A stretch of DNA of 64,000 nt. Source: an uncultured Clostridia bacterium (GTDB lineage Bacteria; Bacillota; Clostridia; TANB77; CAG-508). Positions 37,412 to 46,315 of the stretch are shown here, one piece after another. The stretch spans positions 1-64,000 of the forward strand of contig CALXET010000002.1 of the NCBI GenBank assembly GCA_944387405.1, given 5' to 3'. How positions within the stretch are numbered: the stretch's first letter is position 1; every line of letters starts with the position of its first letter. The position numbers and the translations under genes were made by a program. The notes under the pieces are model-generated. The model did no database searches and had not been told where the DNA came from. It saw only the letters and a list, made by a program, of their open reading frames with translations.

Positions 37412-38138
37412 TTATTCATGTATATATGTTATTATTGTTTTGGTTGCACCATCAACTTGAACTAAACTTTCGTCATGATTTTCGTTCCAGTATATTCTAC
37501 CACTATTTTGATATTCTACATATGTCTCTAAAAAACTATCTTCACCTGTCTCAACTAAATCAAATAAATTATTTCCACTTTCTCCATATCTAAGCTTAAC
37601 TTTAGAATTTCCAACATATGTGTCATATCCATAAACATAGGCATTTATTCTATCAATTGTCCAATATGTACTTCCAACCCATGGAGCATTGTACATGTAT
37701 AATGAAGTATCAGGTGTATTATATCTTTCATAAATCCTACCTTCTTTTTCATCTCTCAGTTCATTAAGTTGTGTAGGATTTCCAGCTAGATTTTCGACAA
37801 TACCTTCTATTGAAGAATCGAAAACTTGCAAAAGTTCTCCACCTGTAACTGGATTATCTCCTGTAGCATTACTCTCTACAATATTAATTCTAATACTTGC
37901 ATCTGGGTTAGTAATATATGTATAAATCGTTGGAATAATCGAATCTATACCAACTCTTCTTGTAATATTTGCATTTGTTGCACCAACATGTTGATAAAAA
38001 TTTCTATTATCTGATTGATATAAAACATTATCCATCGTAGATCTAGCTTGACTAAACATAGCCATAATTAAAGTAAAGGCGAGAACAAATATCAATGCTG
38101 CCCCGCCCCATTCTTAATGCATTTGTTGCATTCTCCAT
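37412..38138 (-). CDS. Pilin-like protein 4, one +1 CGG shift
   Basis: With the extra C at 38105 dropped, the ORF starts at 38138 behind an AGGAG site and reads 241 residues: M-E-N-A-T-N-A-L-R-M-G-G-A-A-L-I then a hydrophobic helix and a soluble domain. That start matches the N-termini of three other proteins of the operon (M-E/D-N-x-x-K/N-A-L-x-x-x-G). Without the shift the protein would lose the shared N-terminus and half of the helix. Probable pilus subunit. Confidence 0.75.
38103..38105 (-). other. CGG +1 shift site in pilin-like gene 4
   Basis: Coding strand AGA ATG GGG C GGG GCA GCA. The zero-frame codon is CGG; dropping C gives Gly (GGG) in the shared G-G-A motif. It is the one site with CGGG rather than CGGA. 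Confidence 0.75.
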
Positions 38139-38170
38139 TTATTAACTCCTATATGTTTTACTTTTAGTAA

Positions 38171-38677
38171 CTATGGATTTTCTGTTTTAGCTCCATTCGT
38201 TTTCTCTGATATATCAATGTTCTCAATTAAACCTGTACCAGAATATTTTGCAGTGATTGTATATCTTTTACCTGTATTTATTTGAGTTTTAGCAGCAGAC
38301 ATTGCAGCAGCAGCATTACTTACTGCAGTTTCATCGTTACTTTCACTTCCACCTTTTAATATATTTTGATTATCTGAACCTTTAACTTCAGCCCCTTCTA
38401 TTGTTAATCCTATATATTTTCCAGCATCATTAATATAAGTATTGTTACTACTGATTATTGAATCGATACAAGCACGAGCGTCTATACCTTTTTTGTTATC
38501 TCCCACATATGATGCAACAGCACTGTTATACATATCTTTTTCTTGTTTTGACATTTGAGATCCAGCCTCACTTATTGTACCTTGAGCGGCATTATAAACA
38601 TACATTGAAATCGCAATTAATAAAATAGAAATTAAAATAGCACCAGCTATAATTAAAGCTTTTGACGCATTCTCCAT
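38171..38677 (-). CDS. Pilin-like protein 3
   Basis: Protein of 168 residues: M-E-N-A-S-K-A-L-I-I-A-G-A-I-L-I, helix to about residue 30, then a soluble Ala/Asn-rich domain (SYVGDNKKGIDARACIDSII, then a beta-like end). It shares its first 16 residues with three neighbours. It has an AGGAGG site. The 88-bp gap upstream contains a small hairpin (CCTCT/AGAGG), a possible partial terminator that would set its level apart from the genes before it. Candidate major subunit. Confidence 0.7.
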   Translation of the reverse strand: MENASKALIIAGAILISILLIAISMYVYNAAQGTISEAGSQMSKQEKDMYNSAVASYVGDNKKGIDARACIDSIISSNNTYINDAGKYIGLTIEGAEVKGSDNQNILKGGSESNDETAVSNAAAAMSAAKTQINTGKRYTITAKYSGTGLIENIDISEKTNGAKTENP

Positions 38678-38765
38678 TTTTTAGTTCCTCCTTTTTTCTT
38701 TTGAAATATAAATTTATTATTTTTTAATTTAATCCTCTTTTTCAGAGGAAATATAAATAACTAAT

Positions 38766-39263
38766 TTAACCATATGGATTTAATGTGGCTTCTGCAGTCT
38801 TTGTAAACCCATATATTACAATCTTTTTGACTCTTCCTGTAGATTCATGATATTCAATAGAATCATACCTATATACAATATCTGCAAAAAGATTATTTAT
38901 TTTTTCAGCACCACCTTCTTCTGAAAGTAAAAGTGCTTCCATTGGAATTAATTCCTCTCTATCATCTAGTCTTAAAAACACTTTGATTGAATACTTATCA
39001 TCTTCTATAAACATTTTATTTTCATCTTGTTTGATTTCATAATTTCTATTGTTTTCAATAGCCTTGTTCATTATAGAAATAAAATCAGTAACATCAAATT
39101 GTTTGTCTTTGTATTGGTCAAAAAAATCAATTTCCTCATTATAATTTTCTTGTACGCCTTTTATTGTAGTCAATTGCATTATATATATTGTTGTTATTAT
39201 TATTAAAATAACAACAAAAATTGCAAGCAACCAAATAACATTTTTCTTCACTATACACCTCAA
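38766..39263 (-). CDS. Single-pass membrane protein of the pilus operon
   Basis: Protein of 165 residues: short basic N-terminus, one helix (about 8-30), then a soluble domain of about 130 residues containing FIEDDKYSIKVFLRLD and SIEYHESTGRVKKIVIYGF. The end resembles that of pilin-like protein 1 (HPRTGRINYMYFEE), so it may be a diverged minor pilin. It lacks the shared M-E-N motif. No family recognised. Confidence 0.55.
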   Translation of the reverse strand: MRCIVKKNVIWLLAIFVVILIIITTIYIMQLTTIKGVQENYNEEIDFFDQYKDKQFDVTDFISIMNKAIENNRNYEIKQDENKMFIEDDKYSIKVFLRLDDREELIPMEALLLSEEGGAEKINNLFADIVYRYDSIEYHESTGRVKKIVIYGFTKTAEATLNPYG

Positions 39264-39327
39264 TTATATTATTAAAAAAATAAGTTTTCAAGTATATTTT
39301 ACAAAAAACAATATTTTCCTTTATTTT

Positions 39328-39876
39328 TTATGAATCTTCTGAAAAAGTTACTTCCGCAACTTTTCCATCAACAAATCTATCTATTGATATTTTAAAGATT
39401 GGAATATCTTTTCTAGTAGGTTTATCTATTGATGTTGCTCCATCCCAACTAATTGTATCATCATAATATTCAGAAAGCAAACCAAATATGGCTTCTTGGT
39501 ACTCATCATAATTAAAAGTAGTTCCATTCCAAAACTCTGCAATAAAATCCTCATTTGAATTATAATGAGTACCTGAACCAGTATCAAATCTTAATTTTAC
39601 TGTTATGTAATTTAAATTACTTGTATCAAAATTAATTCCTTCATTTATATATAAAACTTTATTTATCAATGTCACAACTTCGTACATATTCATGTTAGTT
39701 GCAACATATTTTGTAAAATCTGAATTAAATTGCGCTGTCTGATCTTTTTGAATTTTATCTGTATATGAATCTGTAAATTGACCAGTTGTATTCATTGCCG
39801 AAGTAAAATTATATAATAACAAAACTCCAATAAGAACAGCACCTGCTAATAATAAAGCTTTTGCTACATTTTCCAT
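39328..39876 (-). CDS. Pilin-like protein 2
   Basis: Protein of 182 residues: M-E-N-V-A-K-A-L-L-L-A-G-A-V-L-I, helix to about residue 28, then a soluble Asn/Thr/Asp-rich domain. The helix runs into an amphipathic segment, as in pilins. An AGGAG site lies nine bases before the ATG. No prepilin-peptidase leader precedes the helix. Member of the four-protein set with the shared N-terminus. Confidence 0.7.
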   Translation of the reverse strand: MENVAKALLLAGAVLIGVLLLYNFTSAMNTTGQFTDSYTDKIQKDQTAQFNSDFTKYVATNMNMYEVVTLINKVLYINEGINFDTSNLNYITVKLRFDTGSGTHYNSNEDFIAEFWNGTTFNYDEYQEAIFGLLSEYYDDTISWDGATSIDKPTRKDIPIFKISIDRFVDGKVAEVTFSEDS

Positions 39877-39895
39877 ATTTTTCTCCTATATACTA

Positions 39896-40588
39896 TTATG
39901 TCCCTGGAATTTCTGTTTCTTCCTCCACTGATGTATCTATCTCTTCAAAATACATATAATTTATTCTTCCTGTTCTTGGATGATATCCAACTTTTTTACA
40001 TTTAAATATTCTATTTATAAATTCCTCGTATGCACCAGTTGCTACATAATATTTTCCAAGTCTTGGGCTATCTTTAACAATTACCCCTCCGTCACTTGGC
40101 ATTATAATTGCAATATTAGATTGATTTTCTGGTGATATATCGTAAATTGTATCTTTCTCAAGTCTAAAATCCTCAAGTTCAGATTCTTCAAACTTGACTT
40201 GCGTTCCTTCTGTATCTTCTATTCCATCATATTCCATAATACTTGGCTCTAAATTCTCGATTAATTTAAACTCAACATTCATATAATATGGATCATGAGT
40301 ATTCCAAGTCCAATTTTCAAGCGTTGAATTATTTGAAGATTCAATTTCTGTCTGATTATTACTAATAGCCATATTTATTACAGAAATAACATCAGCACCA
40401 TATAAAATACTTTTATTATAAGCTTCATATTTTTTATTAAATTCTTCTAATTGCTGGGTTTCAATATTCATATTTTGTGTTGCTTGATGATAGCTAACTT
40501 GATTAAACATATATACAAATAAAGTTATTATAAGTATTGCAATTAATACTCCTCCAGCAATTTCTAGTGCTTTTGCAGCATTATCCAT
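39896..40588 (-). CDS. Pilin-like protein 1
   Basis: Protein of 230 residues: M-D-N-A-A-K-A-L-E-I-A-G-G-V-L-I, helix to about residue 30, then a soluble domain with a long acidic central part and a C-terminus containing HPRTGRINYMYFEE. It is the first of the four M-E/D-N proteins and follows the platform-protein gene after nine bases, so it is coupled to the machinery genes. Confidence 0.7.
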   Translation of the reverse strand: MDNAAKALEIAGGVLIAILIITLFVYMFNQVSYHQATQNMNIETQQLEEFNKKYEAYNKSILYGADVISVINMAISNNQTEIESSNNSTLENWTWNTHDPYYMNVEFKLIENLEPSIMEYDGIEDTEGTQVKFEESELEDFRLEKDTIYDISPENQSNIAIIMPSDGGVIVKDSPRLGKYYVATGAYEEFINRIFKCKKVGYHPRTGRINYMYFEEIDTSVEEETEIPGT

Positions 40589-40597
40589 ATATGCCTC

Positions 40598-42677
40598 CTA
40601 TACCGTCATTGTACTCATATTAGCAAATGCTTCTGTCATACTTAACATACCAATTACACAAAGTGGTGCAATTAAGTATCCAACAAACAAACAAATCATT
40701 GGAGCAAATCCTATTACTTTACCAATTAGTGATTTTCTAGAAATTAGCCTTTCATTAGATTCTTTTCTCTTTTCTTGATAATAAGCTCTTTCTGTATCTA
40801 GCTCATCAAAAGCTTGTCTAATAGGAATTTTTTCTACTGCTGATTGTAAACTTTCAACTATACGTATCATTTGTGGGAATGTTACATCATTTTTCAACTC
40901 TTCTAATGCTTCCCATCCACCAGCTTCAAAGTTATTAACACACTTCGAAATTGGTTCTCTAAATATATTTGAATATCTTTCTAACCATTCTAGAATCATT
41001 TCAACATTAACTCTCTCAATTTTCATAAGCATTAATATAATTGTTTGGAATTGCATAACCTCGTTTTCCATATCCATCTGCCTCATAATCTTTTGGAACA
41101 TTAAAAGCCATATTGGAATAAAATATGCTGCTCCTGCTATACCAAAAGATATTAATACTTCAAAAGCTTTTAAATATTGATTTTGGACTACTAACAAATT
41201 ATCATATATTGCCTGAGCTTCCTCATCATATTCTTCTTCAGTATATCCTGAATAAAATTCATCTTCTAGTATTTCATCTAATAAAACTTCTTTTGTTATT
41301 CCAAGTTCATTTTCATATTTTTCCATATATATATTACGATGTTCTGTTTTTTCTCTAGCTTTAACTTCATCTTTTTCAGACATAGAACCTAATAAATCAT
41401 AATCAGCCGCCGGTTGTTCATATATATATGCAATCTGCAAGTTATGAACCTGCCAGAATAAAAATATTGAAATTAAAAATCCAGCTATAGCATACATGCA
41501 TCTATCTACATATAACCATTCCATTTTAAGCTTAGATGCAGCATCTTTTAATAACCTAACCTTTAATCTATAATCTTTTGTTCCAGGCTTTGGAAGAATC
41601 ATATTTATAAACTTATGTATTGGTTTTTTCTTATATAATTTTTCCTCCCATGGATTTTGCATATCTCTTTCTGTATTAACACTACCGTTATCTTTTAGTT
41701 TTCTTGTAAGCATATAACATGCATAAGTAATTATAATTAAAGCAACTTGCAGTACAAATCCACCAACACCATCATAAAATGATGTTGTAAAACTAAACTG
41801 ACTTACAGCCCATGATTTTATTGGTTCTATAAATAATATTGGAAGAGCCGCAATAAGTGATAAACTTTGAAACACATAATCTAGTTTATCTCTTTTCAAT
41901 ATTTCTATCTGCATTTCCTGTGTAATATTATTTAAATTCTTTAAATACAATGACGCACCATCTTTATCTTTTCTATCACCAAATTCTTTTGTTAAATAAG
42001 ATATACCAGCAAATTCTTTTAAGAAACTATTTGGTGCTATATCATAATATTTTTCAAGTTCCATTTCTGGATCATCAGAAATTAAAATTTCATATATTTT
42101 CTCAGCTTGTCTTGATACTTCAAGTTCATCATTTTGAGCTACTTCATATACAGCTTCTTCAACTAAATTAAATTCATGATAAGCATGTCTCATCTCTGAA
42201 AACATTTCTACTTGCTCTCTTAATAATTGATTATCCTTTTTATCAACCATACCTGAAAGTAAAGTTTCAATAAAGAATATTTCAAATATCATAAGTGTTG
42301 CCATAAGAAGTACATTTGATTTAGTGATTGCAATTATTGCAATTGTTATAGGAATAACATACAATAATGCTTTTGTAATCATTTGTGCTGTTTGTTTTCT
42401 TGTTAAGTATTCATCTTCTAGGTTTATAATTTCAAGACGTCTTCTAATCTTCAATGTATATCTTCTAAGTACAGGAATTTGCACATAGTAAATATATGCT
42501 TTTTGATAGAAAATCTCCATTGAATATTTAGAATGTTTTGTTCCTTCAACCATTGATGCGACAAACTTTGTATTTTTCTTATTAACAAATTTGCTTAGGA
42601 TTAAATATCCGCGCTACGACAGCAGCAAATAATCCTAAAACAACTTTGATTAATAGTCCTAACATCTCATTAGACAT
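40598..42677 (-). CDS. Fused TadB/TadC-like platform protein, one +1 CGG shift
   Basis: Inner-membrane platform protein of the type II/IV pilus class. With the extra C at 42611 dropped it reads 692 residues from the ATG at 42677 (GGAG upstream): a first membrane helix (M-S-N-E-M-L-G-L-L...V-V-A-G-Y-L-I), helices near 105-155 and 260-320, then two more groups (about 390 and 500-520) and a C-terminal pair. Two GspF-type halves separated by a charged region suggest a TadB-TadC fusion. It lies 38 bp after the TadA ATPase gene, its expected partner. Without the shift it would lack its first helix. Confidence 0.8.
42609..42611 (-). other. CGG +1 shift site in the TadB/C gene
   Basis: Coding strand GTA GCG C GGA TAT TTA. 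The zero-frame codon is CGG; dropping C gives Gly and keeps the first helix fused to the protein. Confidence 0.8.
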
Positions 42678-42715
42678 TTATGGATTTCTCCTTTCTTAGT
42701 TTATATGTCTATCTA

Positions 42716-44725
42716 TTATTCTGTCTTCTTTGTAGTAGTGTTCCCTGTTGCAATATTTCCTTTTGTTATATCATCAATATCTTCTGCTCCAACTGGTACT
42801 TGATCTAAATCTTCAATTACATCGGCAGAACTTAATTTTTGTGGTTTTATGCCCCAATTTCTCTCTAAGAAAGCATCGAATGCACCAATATCACTATCAT
42901 CCATATTTTCTCTCATACCTTTAATATTTTCTTCAGAAATAGGATTTACTAAAACATATGAATCATCACGGAATTCTAGTATATTACGATATTTATATAA
43001 TTCTCTATTTGTAGATTTTGCAAAATATAATGTTGCATTATCCATAAATTTCTCTATTTTTCCTTCTAAAGTCTTTTCTTTTCTGTAATCATATGTGTAT
43101 TCATTTTTTTCTTCTACTGGAATACATTCAGTAATTCTCTCTATATATCTTCTACCTCTAAAGTCTTTAACTAAGTGTATATCAAAGTTTAAAACTTGAA
43201 CAACCTGCTCTTCAGCAGTTTTTTCATCAGAGAATACACCAGCTCTTAACATTGAGTTTCTAAGCGCTGTTACTAAGTTAGGAAATGTTTTAGCATGGTG
43301 AGTAAATAATGTAAATTTTGAAGCAACCTGTGCTGATTGAATCATCCAAGATGCTACGGGGTCTGTTGCAACCTCACCGATGATATTAACAGAACCATCA
43401 GTCTTTTTCTGAACGTCCAAACATTCCTGACCAGCTATTGTTTCAGTTTCACGCATTGATAAAATATTTCTTGTTGGATAAATTTTTCTTAAGTGAAGCT
43501 CGAATGCAGTTTCAGTAATACGAAGGTTCATTGTTTCGTATATATTTTCAATCATTGCCATAAGCATAGTTGTTTTACCACAACCCTGCTCACCAGTAAG
43601 TGCTATAATTCTCGCACCTTTTACTAGATATTTTAATAATTCAATTGCTTCTTCTTTTCCTTCAAATCTAACGATTTGCTCAAGTGTAGCTCTCTTTGTA
43701 TCGAACTTTCTTACGAAGAATGCCCATGTCTCAGACATACTTGGTCTAACAACAACGACACGAGAACCATCCTTCATTTCATTGATTTTATAACCATTAG
43801 TATCAGATAACTGACCTGGGTTATTGTATTTATAAATATTTTGACATACTCTCTTTAATTCACTTTCTGTTCCAAATGAAAGGAAAGCTAAACGGATAGA
43901 TTTACCTTGGAAGAATATCCAAATACTATCACAAGCACGTGGAACTTTAGCTTCTGTAATTTGGCTTAAATAATCACCATCAGTTTGTGCAACCTGGCTT
44001 AAGAATGATTCTGGAAGACCAGATACACCACCAGATACACCATCTATATTCATATCTCTAATTTCATCAATACTACTATAACCTTTATATCTTTGATAAA
44101 TTCTTTGTACTACGACTTCTAGCTTATCTGCAAAGGTTAAGTTATAGTTTTCTTGATCATAAATATCACTAATTTCTTGTTCTGTTATAACATAACAAGG
44201 TTTAGACTCTCCTGCGACATATTTTAGAACTGCTAAATTATATTTCTTAATTAATTGTGTTAAAGCTTCATAACCAAACTCTTTTTTATATTCATGAATT
44301 ATAATGTCAAATTTATCTTGTGCAGTTAGCAAAGAAGGAATATCAAAAGGAATTGATTTTGATATGTTCGTTTCATCAACACCATATTCTTTTGAAAGCA
44401 AATCATATATAAGTTCTTTTATATATTTCTTATCGTTAACATCTCCATATGTACACCCTTTTAAAGCTTTCTTTAATTCATATTTTTTGTTTTTTCTTCT
44501 TTTTAATTCCTCTTCTGATAAACCTATATCGTATAAGTTAACTTTAGTAATTTCATCTAATCTTTTCTTAACAAAATTAACCATCATGTCTAATGTAAAT
44601 GTCTTATCGTCAACTTCTACTTCCTTTTCAGTTTCTTCTTTAGCTTTTTTCTTTATGTTATAAACTATATAGGTTATTGCTAAAATAAATACTGCAATTA
44701 TTGCTATAAAATTTTTTAAATCCAT
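42716..44725 (-). CDS. tadA: TadA/CpaF-type secretion ATPase with N-terminal helix
   Basis: Hexameric ATPase that drives pilus assembly or secretion. It has 669 residues, long for TadA because of an N-terminal membrane helix (about 4-24) and a linker. Walker A GEQGCGKTT lies near residue 376 and Walker B NIIGEVATDP near 445, then TLFTHHAKTFPNLVTALR with the His box. The N-terminal domain before the P-loop contains the usual VVVVRPS strand. Operon position between CpaE-like and TadB/C-like genes is the standard Tad order. Confidence 0.9.
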   Translation of the reverse strand: MDLKNFIAIIAVFILAITYIVYNIKKKAKEETEKEVEVDDKTFTLDMMVNFVKKRLDEITKVNLYDIGLSEEELKRRKNKKYELKKALKGCTYGDVNDKKYIKELIYDLLSKEYGVDETNISKSIPFDIPSLLTAQDKFDIIIHEYKKEFGYEALTQLIKKYNLAVLKYVAGESKPCYVITEQEISDIYDQENYNLTFADKLEVVVQRIYQRYKGYSSIDEIRDMNIDGVSGGVSGLPESFLSQVAQTDGDYLSQITEAKVPRACDSIWIFFQGKSIRLAFLSFGTESELKRVCQNIYKYNNPGQLSDTNGYKINEMKDGSRVVVVRPSMSETWAFFVRKFDTKRATLEQIVRFEGKEEAIELLKYLVKGARIIALTGEQGCGKTTMLMAMIENIYETMNLRITETAFELHLRKIYPTRNILSMRETETIAGQECLDVQKKTDGSVNIIGEVATDPVASWMIQSAQVASKFTLFTHHAKTFPNLVTALRNSMLRAGVFSDEKTAEEQVVQVLNFDIHLVKDFRGRRYIERITECIPVEEKNEYTYDYRKEKTLEGKIEKFMDNATLYFAKSTNRELYKYRNILEFRDDSYVLVNPISEENIKGMRENMDDSDIGAFDAFLERNWGIKPQKLSSADVIEDLDQVPVGAEDIDDITKGNIATGNTTTKKTE

Positions 44726-44748
44726 TGCTATAAGCTCCTCTCTTCATT

Positions 44749-45597
44749 TTAGAATCCCATTTGAAGTGCCTTAACCATATCAATTATATAATCTGTTGTT
44801 GAAGTTACCTCTTGAATAAATACAGCATTTCTATCTGAACTATCTATTAAAGATAATCTAAATTTTAAGAAATAATTACTTATCATACCTTCATTTGCAG
44901 ATTCAAAAAACAAAGTGTTATATGATACAGCTGATATTTCTCCTTTCATTCCTAAATATCTAGCTATATTCTTTTTTGAATACTTTGAATATCTATCATA
45001 TCTTCCAACTACTGGAATAACTTTATTAGATTTAAATGATTTATTTTTCTCTAAAAGTTCTTTATATTCATCTAAATCACGTAATCTCTGTGTTAGGTTA
45101 ACAACTATAATATCTGCAAGATCTAATACATCTCTAACAAATTGCTTTTCTAAACCTTTTTGAAGATCTACAAAAACATAATCATAATATCTGTTTGCAG
45201 TTTTCAAAATATCAGCAAAACTATTTTCAAGTCTTGTTACCTCTTCTTGACTGTTTGCTTTATTATTAGTTAAAACCTCTAATCTATTTTTATAAATTAC
45301 ACGAGTATAGTCTCTTATTACCTCTGGAGAATCTTTACCACTTGAAACTAATTGAGCAAGTCCTGATGTTCCTGTTCCTAAATCAAGTTTTCCTTGAGTT
45401 AATTTCTTTATAGCTAAATTTTGACCTACTACTTTATTATCCCAATAACAATTTGATATTGTTGGATTATTAAAATATGTATCTAGCATTAAAACTTTAA
45501 AATTATGTTCAACAGCCATGTGAGTTGCAACTGCAACCATTGACAATGTTTGTGCTGTTTCTCTATGATTTTTACTCCAAAAAGCTACTATTGGCAT
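44749..45597 (-). CDS. CpaE/MinD-like protein 2, degenerate P-loop
   Basis: Protein of 282 residues with the SIMIBI (MinD/ParA) layout: a first strand MPIVAFWSKNHRETAQT where the P-loop should be, then LMLDTYFNN at the switch, DYVFVDLQKG as Walker B and DIIVVNLTQRLRDLDE. The deviant Walker lysines are missing, so ATP binding is doubtful. CpaE/TadZ proteins localise the Tad machine to a pole or focus. It follows a second, equally unusual homologue by three bases. Confidence 0.75.
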   Translation of the reverse strand: MPIVAFWSKNHRETAQTLSMVAVATHMAVEHNFKVLMLDTYFNNPTISNCYWDNKVVGQNLAIKKLTQGKLDLGTGTSGLAQLVSSGKDSPEVIRDYTRVIYKNRLEVLTNNKANSQEEVTRLENSFADILKTANRYYDYVFVDLQKGLEKQFVRDVLDLADIIVVNLTQRLRDLDEYKELLEKNKSFKSNKVIPVVGRYDRYSKYSKKNIARYLGMKGEISAVSYNTLFFESANEGMISNYFLKFRLSLIDSSDRNAVFIQEVTSTTDYIIDMVKALQMGF

Positions 45598-45600
45598 TTT

Positions 45601-46302
45601 TTAAACTCCTTTTTCTATTTTTCTCACTGCTCTTCTAATTTCACCAGAAGATACTCCTTCTGCTTCTAATAAACCTGAAGCAAGATAAACTAAAGAATCT
45701 TTATATTGTGAACTTAGATTTTTAAATTTTATTCTTGAAGTTCTCTGATTTTCAAAAATAATACTTTGGTCTCCTCTTTCAAAAGGAAAATATATTTTTT
45801 CCTTTTCCCATTCTATATTATAATTCATAGCCAGAAATTCAAGATATTCATCTTCTTCTTTTTTCATATCCTTTGAAAATAGAATTTTTGTAAGTTTAAC
45901 TACTGTCTCAACACCTCCAAAAACTTCTAAACCTTTTTTTAAAGAATATACATCAAAAGATGTTACAAAAAAGCTCTTTATAGCTTCTTCTAATTTAAAA
46001 TTATTAAATCCTTCATAATTATCAGTATCTATAAAAGCTATATCATACTGACTATCTAGGCTTTCAACACCTAGATAGTCAGATATATCTTCAAAAGACT
46101 CAAATCCTACCGCAACATCAATACCTTCGTATTCTGTCACATATGTTTTAGTTGGATTTATAACTGGAACGATATATTTTGCTTTTTGAAGGATTGTAGC
46201 ATCTACTACCAACATTCTTTTTCCAACTGTTTGAAAAATTTTTGCAATATATAATATTAAATCTGTTTTATCATAAGCTCCTATAAAAGCAATCTTTTTC
46301 AT
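45601..46302 (-). CDS. CpaE/MinD-like protein 1, degenerate P-loop
   Basis: Protein of 233 residues with strand MKKIAFIGAYDKTDLILYIA in place of the P-loop, MLVVDATILQ at the switch region and YDIAFIDTDNYEGFN as Walker-B-like segment. The fold fits MinD/ParA, but the GxxGxGKT/S loop is reduced to G-A-Y-D-K-T-D. It probably forms a scaffold or heterodimer with the next gene. The start follows GGAGG inside the intergenic 13 bases. Confidence 0.65.
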   Translation of the reverse strand: MKKIAFIGAYDKTDLILYIAKIFQTVGKRMLVVDATILQKAKYIVPVINPTKTYVTEYEGIDVAVGFESFEDISDYLGVESLDSQYDIAFIDTDNYEGFNNFKLEEAIKSFFVTSFDVYSLKKGLEVFGGVETVVKLTKILFSKDMKKEEDEYLEFLAMNYNIEWEKEKIYFPFERGDQSIIFENQRTSRIKFKNLSSQYKDSLVYLASGLLEAEGVSSGEIRRAVRKIEKGV

Positions 46303-46315
46303 TAAAAACCTCCGT

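Noticed and set aside
7487-42611. Frame breaks as random sequencing indels
   Set aside because: Indels usually fall in homopolymers. Six of seven sites are not in such runs, all share phase, codon and encoded amino acid, and intact genes show no comparable breaks at other codons except one A-run.
7487-42611. RF2-type or slippery-codon programmed frameshifting
   Set aside because: No stop codon in the A site, no common P-site codon and no conserved upstream Shine-Dalgarno-like element at the seven sites.
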